DNA from: RGIG1959 sp045651865
GTDB lineage: Bacteria; Bacillota; Clostridia; Oscillospirales; Acutalibacteraceae
DNA: 22,619 nt
Assembly (NCBI GenBank): GCA_045651865.1
Contig: JAZRTC010000086.1
Coordinates: 1-22,619, forward strand
Direction of reading: 5' to 3'
How positions within the stretch are numbered: the stretch's first letter is position 1; each line of letters opens with the position of its first letter. Of the stretch, positions 13,099 to 21,141 are shown piece after piece. Position numbers and translations under genes: made by a program. The notes beneath the pieces were generated by a model. That model was not told where the DNA came from. It did not search any database and was given only the letters and a program-made list of their open reading frames with translations.

Positions 13099-14487
13099 TT
13101 ATTGGGTTGTCTTTCGGTTCAGCAACATGCCGACTGCCATCACGACAGCAAACACGATCAGATACCACACGCATCCGATGCCGTGGCTGAACACGCTCGC
13201 AATTACCATAAAGACACTGCCGCACAGGGCAAGCGTCGGCAACACAAAGCGGCGCAGGAGCGGTTGATCGGTTTCCTTGCGCATCCACTGCACAAAAATC
13301 GGCAGATACATCATATAGATGGTGATAATCGGAAGCTCCGACGAGTCGAACACAAACGCGCCGCTCCATGTACCCGCCAGATTCGACAGGAAGAAATAGA
13401 AAAACCAGACGCCGACGAGAAACAACCCGATGATCGACGAGTTGTTGGGCATATTGGTTTTCTCATCCAGCTGACCGAACAGCGCGGGTTTGGGGCCTTC
13501 GCCTCGGGCAGAAACGGCGTAGAAACCGCGACAGCACGCGAGCATCAGACCGTTTGTTGTGCCAAAGCAGGAGATCGCGATAAACAGCTTGAGGATGTTG
13601 CCCAGCGCACCGCCGAAGATGTTGGTGAACGCAACAGTTGCGCCGTTGTCGATCAGCTCCTGATTGGAGGCGCCGCCCGCGACACCAATATAATAGAACA
13701 AATAGGTGGCGACGATGATGATGCCGCCGATGACCAGCGCCCGCGGCAGATTCTTTTTGGAATCCTTGATCTCGGCGTTGATGGAGGTGGCGATGATCCA
13801 GCCTTCATATGCAAATGCCGTGGAGCAGACTGCGGCAAAAAGCGGACTGTCGGAAACAGCGCTCACCGTTGCAACGGTCTGAAAATTCTCGGTCAGCGTC
13901 CCGCTGATCAGACCGTACACGATGCCCACGACCGCCATCAATCCGAGCGGGATCAGCTTGATCACCGTGGTGGAGGTCTGGAATTTGCCTGCAAGCCTGG
14001 GCGACAGCGCGTTCACCGCGTAGGCAAAGCACATAATGAACAAACTCAGCGCCATACACTCCGGGCCGATGATACAACCGCCTTCCGCGGCGGGGATGAT
14101 GAGCGGCAAAGCGGGGTTGACCGACACCGCAAATTCCAGCGTGTAGCGCGCCGTGACCCAGCACAGCACCGAGGTCATCGCGGGATAATAGATCGTTGCA
14201 ATAAACCAGCCCATCAGGTAGCCGTACCGACTGCCGACGGTGGCTTCGGCATAATCCACGATGCCGTTGACTTTTTCGTATTTTTGTCCCATAAACGAGA
14301 AGGTCAGCAGGCACACCATCATGATTGCGCCGCCGATGATCCACGCGACAACACCCAGCGGCATATTGCCGCCTGTTCTTTCCAGAATGGTCTGTGCTTT
14401 GAAAAAGACACCCGAGCCGATGACGATACCCGCCACCATACAAATGGCGGTAAATAAGCCGTATTTTCGTTCCAGTTTGTTCGGCAT
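13099..14487 (-). CDS. APC-superfamily amino acid permease
   Basis: This 462-residue integral membrane protein has about twelve hydrophobic segments. The first carries GIVIGSGVFF, the APC-family substrate-binding signature in unwound TM1. A conserved Glu/Tyr region (FAYEGWIIATSINAEIKDSKKNLPRAL) matches TM6 and the following loop of the LAT/SteT-type exchangers. It probably transports amino acids by exchange or proton coupling in the cytoplasmic membrane; the substrate cannot be told. GAGGTGTTGTT precedes the ATG and a promoter lies upstream. It sits alone between the aspS terminator and the HD gene. Confidence 0.92.
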   Translation of the reverse strand: MPNKLERKYGLFTAICMVAGIVIGSGVFFKAQTILERTGGNMPLGVVAWIIGGAIMMVCLLTFSFMGQKYEKVNGIVDYAEATVGSRYGYLMGWFIATIYYPAMTSVLCWVTARYTLEFAVSVNPALPLIIPAAEGGCIIGPECMALSLFIMCFAYAVNALSPRLAGKFQTSTTVIKLIPLGLMAVVGIVYGLISGTLTENFQTVATVSAVSDSPLFAAVCSTAFAYEGWIIATSINAEIKDSKKNLPRALVIGGIIIVATYLFYYIGVAGGASNQELIDNGATVAFTNIFGGALGNILKLFIAISCFGTTNGLMLACCRGFYAVSARGEGPKPALFGQLDEKTNMPNNSSIIGLFLVGVWFFYFFLSNLAGTWSGAFVFDSSELPIITIYMMYLPIFVQWMRKETDQPLLRRFVLPTLALCGSVFMVIASVFSHGIGCVWYLIVFAVVMAVGMLLNRKTTQ

Positions 14488-14525
14488 AACAACACCTCAA
14501 AAAAAGAATAGTTCTTATAGAAGAT

Positions 14526-14554
14526 AGTATACAGGAAATGCACGCGAAATGCAA
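14526..14554 (-). promoter_or_regulatory. Promoter of APC permease
   Basis: On the - strand, TTGCAT (14549-14554) and TATACT (14526-14531) have an optimal 17-base spacer. The permease ATG is about 38 bases downstream of the -10. Confidence 0.7.
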
Positions 14555-14570
14555 CATTGCGGCAATGCTG

Positions 14571-14601
14571 AAAATCCCCGCGCAAACTGCGCGGGGATTT
14601 T
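14571..14601 (-). terminator. Terminator of aspS
   Basis: A perfect 14-bp stem (14571-14584 with 14588-14601) with loop AAC and T/A ends lies 5 bases beyond the aspS stop. It separates aspS from the permease promoter. Confidence 0.92.
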
Positions 14602-14606
14602 ACGGT

Positions 14607-16394
14607 TTATTGTTCTTTTTCTTCCTTGACGATTGCAAGGCTCAGCTCGGCAAGCTGAACATCGTCGACAGGCGACGGGCAAGCCGTCATCGGCTCGGTC
14701 ATATTCTGCACCTTCGGGAAGGCGATGACATCGCGCAGGGTTTGTGCGCCGAGCATCTGCATCACGAGGCGGTCAAGACCGATGCCCATGCCGCCGTGGG
14801 GCGGTGCGCCGTAGCGGAATGCACCCGTGAGGAAGCCGAATTTTTCTTCCGCTTCTTCGTCGGACAGACCGAGCGCCTTGAACATCTGCGCTTGCAGGTC
14901 GGGGTTGGTGATACGGATGGAACCGGAAGCCAGCTCAATGCCGTTGAGAACGAGGTCGTATGCTTTCGCAAACACCTTTTCGGGTGCGGTTTCGAGATAT
15001 TGAATGCACTCGTCAAGCGGCGAGGTGAACGGGTGGTGCATGGCATCCCAATGCTCAGTCTCCTCGTTCCACTCGAAGAACGGGAACTCGGTGATCCACA
15101 GCGGGGCATAACCCGTGCGTTCGATGCCGATGCGGTCGGCAACTTCCAGACGGAGCGAGCCGAGGGTGGACAGCACATGATATTTCACGGTGTCCGCGAC
15201 AATCAGCACCACATCGCCCTGCTCCGCGCCGGCGGCGGTGAGCAAGCGGTCCATCTGCTCGTCGGTCATAAATTTCGCAAACGAGCATGCGCGGTTGTCT
15301 GCCGTCCAGCGCACCCACGCAAGGCCCTTCGCGCCGATGCCCTTGACATACTCGGTCAGCTTGTCGATTTCTTTGCGGGTCAGCTTGTCTGCGGCACCTT
15401 TGGCGGTGATGCAGCGCACTGTGCCGCCGCCTTCGACAGCACTCTTGAACACGACAAATTCCGTGTCAGCAACCGCGTCGGTCAGGTCGCAAAGCTCCAT
15501 GCCGAAACGCACATCGGGCTTATCCGAGCCGTAGCGGTTCATCGCCTCGGTGTAGGTCAGGCGGGGAAGCGGCATCGGCAGGTCAATGTCGAGCACCTCT
15601 TTGAACACGGTCTGCATATAACCCTCACCGATAGCGAGGACATCCTCCACATCGACAAAGGACATTTCCAGGTCGATCTGGGTGAATTCGGGCTGACGGT
15701 CGGCGCGCAGGTCTTCGTCGCGGAAGCAACGCGCGAGCTGCATATAGCGGTCAAAGCCTGCGACCATGCAAAGCTGCTTGTAAATCTGCGGTGATTGCGG
15801 CAGTGCGTAGAAGGTGCCGCCGTGCAGACGGGACGGCACAAGGAAGTCGCGCGCGCCTTCGGGCGTGGACTTGATGAGCATGGGGGTTTCCAGCTCGATA
15901 AAGCCGTTCTGATCGAAGTAATCGCGGGTCACCTTGGTGATACGGTGACGCAGCAGGATGTTTCTCTGCAGGTCGGGACGGCGCAGGTCGAGATAGCGGT
16001 ATTGCAGGCGCAAAAGCTCGTCCGTCTTGCAGTTTTCCACAATTTCAAACGGCGGTGTGATCGCTTTGTTAAGAATACGAAGCTCGGTCACGGCGATTTC
16101 GATATCGCCCGTGGGGAGTTCGGGGTTTTTCGAGGTGCGTTCGCGCACGGTGCCGACCACCGCCAGCACAAACTCGCTGCGCACGGAGGAGGCTTTGTCA
16201 AACACCTCGCGAGATACCGTCTCGTCAAATGCCAGCTGGACAAGACCCGTGCGGTCGCGCAGGTCGACGAAGATCAGCTGACCGAGGTCGCGCTGACGCT
16301 GTACCCAGCCGTACAGCGTAACGGTTTTGCCCGCATCGGCGGCACGCAGGTCGCCGCAATAATGGGTGCGGGACAATCCTTTGATCGTTTCCAT
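14607..16394 (-). CDS. aspS: Aspartyl-tRNA synthetase (bacterial type)
   Basis: AspRS charges tRNA-Asp. The 595 residues hold an N-terminal OB fold that binds the anticodon (about 1-110, YGWVQRQRDLG), the class II core with GARDFLVPSR (180-189), QSPQIYKQ (200-207) and motif 2 FRDEDLRADRQPEFTQID (224-241), an inserted GAD domain (about 300-420), and motif 3 GMGIGLDRLVMQ followed by QTLRDVIAFPK, diagnostic of the bacterial type. Start ATG 16394 (METIKGLSRTHYC) has AGGAG 8 bases upstream; the longer frame would translate through an intergenic repeat. Leu37 occupies the position where many non-discriminating enzymes carry His, hinting at a tRNA-Asp-specific enzyme (inference). hisS lies upstream, as in many Gram-positives. 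Confidence 0.96.
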   Translation of the reverse strand: METIKGLSRTHYCGDLRAADAGKTVTLYGWVQRQRDLGQLIFVDLRDRTGLVQLAFDETVSREVFDKASSVRSEFVLAVVGTVRERTSKNPELPTGDIEIAVTELRILNKAITPPFEIVENCKTDELLRLQYRYLDLRRPDLQRNILLRHRITKVTRDYFDQNGFIELETPMLIKSTPEGARDFLVPSRLHGGTFYALPQSPQIYKQLCMVAGFDRYMQLARCFRDEDLRADRQPEFTQIDLEMSFVDVEDVLAIGEGYMQTVFKEVLDIDLPMPLPRLTYTEAMNRYGSDKPDVRFGMELCDLTDAVADTEFVVFKSAVEGGGTVRCITAKGAADKLTRKEIDKLTEYVKGIGAKGLAWVRWTADNRACSFAKFMTDEQMDRLLTAAGAEQGDVVLIVADTVKYHVLSTLGSLRLEVADRIGIERTGYAPLWITEFPFFEWNEETEHWDAMHHPFTSPLDECIQYLETAPEKVFAKAYDLVLNGIELASGSIRITNPDLQAQMFKALGLSDEEAEEKFGFLTGAFRYGAPPHGGMGIGLDRLVMQMLGAQTLRDVIAFPKVQNMTEPMTACPSPVDDVQLAELSLAIVKEEKEQ

Positions 16395-16424
16395 AGTAAC
16401 AACTCCTTTGGTGGTAACAATACC

Positions 16425-16588
16425 GTAGGGCGGGCAGCCCCCTGCGCGGCGGGCGGCTGTCCGCACATTATCATTCACTCCATAAGTGACGGGTCATCCG
16501 TCTCGCGGGAGCGTCCAAAACGGTTTGTGTATATTTTGTAAGTAAAACTTGTGTTTGCCTGCAGCGCGCAGAGGGCTGCGCGCCCTAC
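16425..16588. repeat. MITE-like element with 23-bp inverted ends
   Basis: Bases 16425-16447 and 16566-16588 are inverted copies of each other with two mismatches, beginning GTAGGGCG and ending CGCCCTAC. They bound a 164-base element in the 246-base hisS-aspS gap. The end is also found alone at 550-573. No open reading frame or clear target-site duplication is visible. It lies inside the leader of aspS. Confidence 0.6.
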
Positions 16589-16640
16589 GAACACGCCTCG
16601 GGTTGGTGGTGTGCTCAGTTTCTCAAGGAGAAGGCTGTTT

Positions 16641-17963
16641 TTACTCTTCCACAACGGCATTCAGAATATCCGCCATGCCGGCGAGCTCGCGGTCGAGCGC
16701 CTTGTTGTACAGCGTGGTGTAGAGGCTGTCGTCGAGGGCGATGTCGGTCTGCTCACCCGATTCCATATCCTTCAGGCGGGCAGTACCCGATTCCAGCTCG
16801 CTGTCACCGATGACGATGGTGTAGCGCGCGCCGAGCTTGTCGGCATACTTCATCTGTGCCTTGAGGCCGCGACCCGCAAGGTCGGTCTCCACCGATACGC
16901 CGCCTTCGCGCAGGCGCAGGGCGATGTCGAAGCACGCGGCAACCGCCTTGTCACCCATCGGGGCAAGGTACACTTCACAGCGCGGCGGTTCGGGCATCGG
17001 CGCTTGTTTCGCTTCGAGGATCATCAGCAGGCGCTCCAGACCCATGCCGAAGCCGAGCGAGGGCAGGTGGCTGCCACCCATTTCTTCGATCAGTCCGTCG
17101 TAACGGCCGCCGCCGCAGACGACTGCCTGCGAACCCAGCGCGTCGGACACAAATTCAAACACGGTGCGGGTGTAGTAGTCCAGACCGCGCACGATGTGGG
17201 TGTCGATTTCAAAATCGAGGTTGGCGGCGGTCAGGCACGCCTTGACCTTTTCAAAATGCTCGGCGCAATCGTCGCAGAGGTACTCGAGCATCACGGGTGC
17301 CTTGGCGGCAAGCTCGTGACACACGGGAGATTTGCAGTCGAGGATACGCATCGGGTTGCGGTCGAGGCGGTCACGGCAGGTGCCGCACAGCGTGTCGACA
17401 TTTGCCTCGAAATAGGCCTTGAGCGCTTCGTGATATTTCGCGCGGCAGGTCGGGCAACCGATGGAGTTGATGTGGAGCTTCACGCCCGTGACACCGAGCG
17501 TTTTGAGCAGGGTGTGCGCCACGCTGATGACCTCGGCATCTGCCTGCGGAGCGGCGGCACCGAAGCACTCAATGCCGAACTGGTGAAACTCGCGCAGACG
17601 GCCTGCCTGCGGCTTTTCATAGCGGTAGCAGGAGGTGAGGTAGCAGACCTTTACAGGGAGCGCCTCGGTGTGTAGACCGTGCTCCAGCAGTGCGCGCGCC
17701 GCACCCGCGGTACCCTCGGGACGGAGCGTGATGGAGCGGTCGCCCTTATCGGTGAAGGTGTACATTTCCTTTTGCACCACATCGGTGGTCTCGCCGACCG
17801 AGCGCTGGAACAGCTCCGTGTGCTCGAATACGGGGGTACGCATTTCGCGGTAGCCGAAATCGCGTGCAACGGCAAGTGCCGTCTGCTCAATATATTGCCA
17901 TTTGTAGCTCTCAGCGGGCAACACATCCTGCGTGCCGCGCGGGGCTTTGGTAATCAGTGCCAT
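16641..17963 (-). CDS. hisS: Histidyl-tRNA synthetase
   Basis: HisRS charges tRNA-His. The 440 residues begin MALITKAPRGTQDVLP and show motif 1 with FGYREMRTPVFE, motif 2 RPEGTAGAARALLEHG and YRYEKPQAGRLREFHQFGIE, the histidine-specific GLDYYTRTVFEF, motif 3 GMGLERLLM and a C-terminal anticodon-binding domain (VYLAPMGDKAVAACFDIALR onward). The motifs around 225-270 include CPTCRAKYHEAL and CGTCRDRLDRNPMRILDCKSP, the usual insertion domain with cysteines. ATG 17963 was chosen since AAGGAG precedes it by 8 bases. A terminator hairpin lies 28 bases before the start. No T-box leader is visible. Confidence 0.96.
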   Translation of the reverse strand: MALITKAPRGTQDVLPAESYKWQYIEQTALAVARDFGYREMRTPVFEHTELFQRSVGETTDVVQKEMYTFTDKGDRSITLRPEGTAGAARALLEHGLHTEALPVKVCYLTSCYRYEKPQAGRLREFHQFGIECFGAAAPQADAEVISVAHTLLKTLGVTGVKLHINSIGCPTCRAKYHEALKAYFEANVDTLCGTCRDRLDRNPMRILDCKSPVCHELAAKAPVMLEYLCDDCAEHFEKVKACLTAANLDFEIDTHIVRGLDYYTRTVFEFVSDALGSQAVVCGGGRYDGLIEEMGGSHLPSLGFGMGLERLLMILEAKQAPMPEPPRCEVYLAPMGDKAVAACFDIALRLREGGVSVETDLAGRGLKAQMKYADKLGARYTIVIGDSELESGTARLKDMESGEQTDIALDDSLYTTLYNKALDRELAGMADILNAVVEE

Positions 17964-17985
17964 AGTAAAAACTCCTTTTTTATCA

Positions 17986-18015
17986 TTCAAAAAAGGCGCA
18001 CAAATGTGCGCCTTT
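17986..18015 (-). terminator. Terminator between mgsA-like gene and hisS
   Basis: On the - strand, AAAGGCGCAC (18015-18006) pairs perfectly with GTGCGCCTTT (18001-17992) around ATTT, followed by a T-run (17996-17991). It starts 20 bases after the upstream gene's stop and ends close to the hisS ribosome site, so it either ends the minD operon or attenuates readthrough into hisS. Confidence 0.85.
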
Positions 18016-18035
18016 CGGGTCGGCGTAAATCAAAA

Positions 18036-18443
18036 TCAGACAAACTGCGGATTAACGATGTTGCGCCAGTCGAGGTCGCCGCGCTCCAGACCGTGGATGA
18101 GCACCTCGGCGGTGGCGATGTTGGTGGCGACAGGGATATTGCGCATATCGCAAAGGCGGAGCATATCGTTTTCGTTGGGTTCGTGATCTTTCACGGTGAG
18201 CGGATCGCGGAAGAAGAGCAAGAGGTCGATCTCGTCACATTGAATGCGGGCGGAGATCTGCTGAGCACCGCCCTGCGCGCCGCTCAGATAACGCAACACG
18301 GGCAGACCGGTAGCTTCCGAGACCATCTTGCCGGTAGTACCCGTTGCGCAGATGTTGTGGCGGCTGAGGATGCCGCAGTACGCAATGCAGAATTGTACCA
18401 TCAGCTCTTTTTTGGTGTCGTGGGCAATCAAGGCGATGTTCAT
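18036..18443 (-). CDS. Methylglyoxal-synthase-like protein, catalytic Asp missing
   Basis: The 135 residues align along their length with methylglyoxal synthase, which turns dihydroxyacetone phosphate into methylglyoxal. Matching parts are IAHDTKKELM (His8, Asp9), the phosphate loop ATGTTGK (33-39), FFRDPL (Asp80), HEPN (His87) and IPVATNIATAEVLI. Two key residues differ. The GGDQQ motif of the enzyme is GGAQQ here (Ala60 for the E. coli Asp71), and the aspartate at E. coli 101 is Asn90. Both aspartates are implicated in catalysis in the E. coli enzyme, so activity is doubtful while phosphate binding looks intact. ATG 18443 was chosen for its AAGGAG 10 bases upstream; the GTG at 18452 lies too close to that site. 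It is probably co-transcribed with minD. An mgsA label would overstate the function. Confidence 0.85.
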   Translation of the reverse strand: MNIALIAHDTKKELMVQFCIAYCGILSRHNICATGTTGKMVSEATGLPVLRYLSGAQGGAQQISARIQCDEIDLLLFFRDPLTVKDHEPNENDMLRLCDMRNIPVATNIATAEVLIHGLERGDLDWRNIVNPQFV

Positions 18444-18487
18444 AAGAGGCACGCTCCTTTTTTATAGTTTGAAAGAAGGATACGGGA

Positions 18488-19222
18488 TCATCCCATTTTT
18501 TCCAGCTTGGCAAGAGGAACCGCATTGCCGCAGAAGCGCGCGGCAATGTTACGGAAACAGGTTGCGGCGTGCGATTTTCTGGGGAGCGGTTGGGCATTGG
18601 CGGTGGCAAGCGTCACGGCTTCATCCTCGGGAATCACACCGAGCAGCGGCACGCCCGCCATATCAATGACTTCATCAAGGTCGAGCATTTTGGATTTCAT
18701 CACCGCGCGCGGACGCAGGCGGTTGATGACCATTTTATACGAAATATCCAGCCGATCCAGCAACGAGGCGGTGATAAAGGCGTCGCGCGCGCACACCGCA
18801 TCGGGGGTGGCGACGATGATGGCGCGGTCGGCAGCGGCAATCGCCGTCTGGAATCCGCGACCGATGCCTGCGGGGCAGTCGATAATGACCGTGTCATATA
18901 CTTCGGCAAGCCCCTCGCACAGGTATTGCATTTCCTTCGGGGAGCAAAGTTCCTCAAGGTTGGTCGGTGCGGGAATCATGAAAACATTGTCGCAGATGGG
19001 CGATTCATAGATCGCCGCGGAGGTTTCACAGCGGCGGGCAAAAATATCCGACAGGTCATACACCGTCTGATCAATGCCCAGCATCAGGTCGAGGCTGCGC
19101 AGTCCCGCGTCGGTATCAATGACCAGCACGCGCTGACCCATTTGTGCCAGTGTGCACGCCAGACCGACGCTGACGGTGGATTTGCCCACGCCGCCTTTGC
19201 CCGAGGTCACGACCACGATCAC
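18488..19222 (-). CDS. minD: Septum site-determining ATPase MinD (short form)
   Basis: MinD is a membrane-cycling deviant-Walker ATPase that positions division inhibitor MinC. The 244 residues begin (GTG start) IVVVTSGKGGVGKST with signature lysine 9 and P-loop lysine 14. They then show IDTDAGLRSLDLMLG, the MinD-typical IIDCPAGIGRGFQTAI and ATPDAVCARDA, and GVIPEDEAV. It is about 20 residues shorter than usual, and I cannot see the amphipathic lysine/phenylalanine-rich C-terminal membrane helix; it ends VPLAKLEKMG. No minC or minE lies next to it. GAGGGG lies before the GTG. The closest alternative is an orphan MinD/FlhG-like ATPase. mgsA-like follows by 44 bases. Confidence 0.85.
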   Translation of the reverse strand: MIVVVTSGKGGVGKSTVSVGLACTLAQMGQRVLVIDTDAGLRSLDLMLGIDQTVYDLSDIFARRCETSAAIYESPICDNVFMIPAPTNLEELCSPKEMQYLCEGLAEVYDTVIIDCPAGIGRGFQTAIAAADRAIIVATPDAVCARDAFITASLLDRLDISYKMVINRLRPRAVMKSKMLDLDEVIDMAGVPLLGVIPEDEAVTLATANAQPLPRKSHAATCFRNIAARFCGNAVPLAKLEKMG

Positions 19223-19263
19223 AAGACTTCCCCTCTTTCTGAAAAACCTCTTTATTCCGTTTC

Positions 19264-19292
19264 ATCTTAGCACAAATTGTATGAGAAGTAAA
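19264..19292 (-). promoter_or_regulatory. Putative promoter of minD
   Basis: On the - strand, TTTACT (19287-19292) and TAAGAT (19264-19269) have a 17-base spacer, and TGC directly precedes the -10 (extended -10). The match is moderate, about 40 bases before the minD GTG. Confidence 0.45.
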
Positions 19293-19334
19293 AAACTTTT
19301 CCCAAAAAATCGGGTGATTTGTGACAAAAACCGC

Positions 19335-19901
19335 TCAAAATTGCTGCAAAAACCGCCACAGAGATGCCGAGGGCAACCCCATCACGGTGTAAAAATCACC
19401 TTCGATGCCATTGATGTGCCGCAGGCACCGTCCTTGCACCGCATACGCACCGGCTTTGTCCATACATTCACCCGAGGCGATGTAGGTGCGGATCTCCTCG
19501 TCGGTCATCGGCGCGAAATGCACCTTTGCCGCATCAACAAAGCCGTCCTCGCGATCGTTGCCGCAGACCCATACACCGGTCAGCACGCGGTGGGAGCGCC
19601 CTTGCAGAGCGCGAAGCATCCGAAAGGCATCCTCTTCGTCGGCAGGTTTTCCAAGAGCGACTGCGCCGTCTTCGGTATCGAGGATGACGCTGGTGTCTGC
19701 ACCCAGCACAGGTACAGCGGTGCCTTTGAGGGCGGCAATTTCCCGCGCTTTGGCACGGGCAACGGCAAGTGCGTTTTCCTCTACCGACAGGGCAGAATCA
19801 AACGGCAGTTCCGTCGAAGCGGGCAACACCTCATACGCGATGCCCAGCAGGTCGCAGATCTCACGGCGTCGCGGGGACGCCGAAGCGAGAAGTATCGTCA
19901 T
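19335..19901 (-). CDS. maf: Maf-like nucleotide pyrophosphatase
   Basis: Maf proteins hydrolyse non-canonical or specific nucleoside triphosphates to monophosphates and are linked to septum inhibition in Bacillus. The 188 residues start MTILLASASPRRREICDLLG, followed by VLGADTSVILD (Asp69, the catalytic base position), GKPADEEDAFRML, HRVLTGVWV, and AGAYAVQGRCLRHINGIEGDF and TVMGLP near the end. ATG 19901 was chosen because AAGGAG, overlapping the CPBP gene stop, lies 8 bases upstream. It follows the CPBP gene by 16 bases and ends 112 bases before minD. Confidence 0.93.
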   Translation of the reverse strand: MTILLASASPRRREICDLLGIAYEVLPASTELPFDSALSVEENALAVARAKAREIAALKGTAVPVLGADTSVILDTEDGAVALGKPADEEDAFRMLRALQGRSHRVLTGVWVCGNDREDGFVDAAKVHFAPMTDEEIRTYIASGECMDKAGAYAVQGRCLRHINGIEGDFYTVMGLPSASLWRFLQQF

Positions 19902-19917
19902 AACAGGGAACTCCTTT

Positions 19918-20844
19918 TTACAACAGCAGTAATATGAGCAACACCGCGATTGCCAGCCACAGCAGCGGTGCGTTGAGCAGTGCGCGGCGGGCGTGCGGGG
20001 CAGAAGGTTTTGAATGGGAAAGCGGATGATGCCACAGCCACATAGACGCGACACCGCCCGACATCAGCACGACGATCAGAATGACCAGTCCCCACAGCGA
20101 GGCGGTTGTCGAATCGGCATACAGCCGCAGGTAGCTCATCACGACGGCGACGGTGTTGGCAAGGGCGTGTATCGCGATCGCGGGACGCAGAGAATCGGTA
20201 TGAACATAGATGCCGCCGAGGATCAGGCCCATCAGGCAGGCATAGGGTGCTTGTGCGAGGTTGCCGTGAAGCAGACCGAACATCAGCGCGGAGATCACCA
20301 CGGCAGTGGCATTGCCCAAGGGACGCAGGGTGGACAGCACGACGCCGCGCATCAGCAGTTCTTCCATCACAGCGGGAACAAGTGCAAACACCAGCAGGTC
20401 GAGAAGCAACACCCAGAAACTGCCGTCACCCATGGTGGGCAGGTCGGGAGTGGGCAGACCGACCTCATACAGCAGGTCGCTGAGGAAGGACGAGAAGATG
20501 TTGGCAAGCACACACAGCGCCACGCCGAACAGCGTCAGACACAGACGGCGGTCAGCGGAAAGACGCACGGCGGCCGAAGGTTTTGCGGTTTTCGGAAACA
20601 GCCGTGCATGGAACAGCCACAGCGGGATGCCGAGCATCAGCAGATACATCAGCAGGTACAGGCACAGGTACGAGGCGGTGGGCAATCCCCAGAAAACGGC
20701 GGCGGTATCCGCGCCGCACAGCCGCAAAATCCCCAAAAACGCGGCGGGCAGAGCATACTGAAACAGGGTGATAAGCAGGATCATCACACCCGCAAGATTG
20801 GCGCGGCGCACCGCGCGTTTGTAGATAGATTTGCGTGTTGCCAT
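19918..20844 (-). CDS. CPBP-family intramembrane metalloprotease
   Basis: The CPBP (Abi, CAAX-type) family contains membrane proteases and homologues that can act in bacteriocin immunity. The 308 residues contain about eight hydrophobic segments and all three hallmark motifs: EELLMR (Glu161-Glu162, Arg166), FGLLH (Phe189-His193) and HALAN (His226-Asn230). Arg/Lys-rich stretches flank the N-terminus and the region before the last segment. ATG 20844 has AAAGGTGG 8 bases upstream; the longer frame would read through an intergenic repeat. It precedes maf in one operon. The substrate is unknown. Confidence 0.92.
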   Translation of the reverse strand: MATRKSIYKRAVRRANLAGVMILLITLFQYALPAAFLGILRLCGADTAAVFWGLPTASYLCLYLLMYLLMLGIPLWLFHARLFPKTAKPSAAVRLSADRRLCLTLFGVALCVLANIFSSFLSDLLYEVGLPTPDLPTMGDGSFWVLLLDLLVFALVPAVMEELLMRGVVLSTLRPLGNATAVVISALMFGLLHGNLAQAPYACLMGLILGGIYVHTDSLRPAIAIHALANTVAVVMSYLRLYADSTTASLWGLVILIVVLMSGGVASMWLWHHPLSHSKPSAPHARRALLNAPLLWLAIAVLLILLLL

Positions 20845-21141
20845 AAGTACACCACCTTTAAGGGCAAGTAAGAGTGAAAAGCGAAAAAGGTAAGAACCAG
20901 AGCAGTGGGCATGGAGGATGGAATCGCGGTTGCAAACGGAGTCGCGCGTTGCGCGACGGAATCCCCCCGACAAACGCTTTGCGTTTGTCGACCCCCTTTA
21001 GGCAAGGGGGTCGAGCATGGAACGGATAAATGCGCACCACCTGTGGAAGGGAGCGTAAAGCGCGACAAAACGCTCTTAAAGCGGGAGGTAACAACAGCGG
21101 GAGTGTATCCTCAAAACCCAAATCGCCCGAAAGACAGTGTC
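20845..21141. repeat. Gap with hairpin-rich composite repeat
   Basis: This 297-base gap has no credible gene. It holds three adjoining perfect hairpins: 20941-20957 (GTCGCGC-GTT-GCGCGAC), 20968-20990 (a 10-bp stem around TTT) and 20989-21013 (a 10-bp stem around TAGGC). Its first 50 bases carry a purine-rich tract (GGGCAAGTAAGAGTGAAAAG) like those after remB and dnaN. The arrangement looks like a non-coding mobile or REP-type composite element. Confidence 0.7.

Noticed and set aside
13015..14457. 480-codon open frame on the + strand
   Set aside because: It is antisense to the APC permease and is rich in His, Asp and Arg, typical of a shadow frame in GC-rich DNA.
14538..15794. 418-codon open frame on the + strand
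   Set aside because: It is antisense to aspS and has no ribosome site or recognisable domain.
14607..16478. Longer aspS frame starting at 16478
   Set aside because: The extra 28 residues are encoded by the intergenic repeat, and a good ribosome site precedes the ATG at 16394.
16395..16640. Possible T-box leader for aspS
   Set aside because: No AGGGTGGNACCGCG-like motif or specifier arrangement is present; the gap is filled by the inverted-end repeat.
19902..20054. Longer maf frame starting at 20054
   Set aside because: It would overlap the CPBP gene and lacks a ribosome site; the Cys-rich extension has no family match.
20845..20973. Longer CPBP frame starting at 20973
   Set aside because: The extension is encoded by the hairpin repeat; the ATG at 20844 has a ribosome site.
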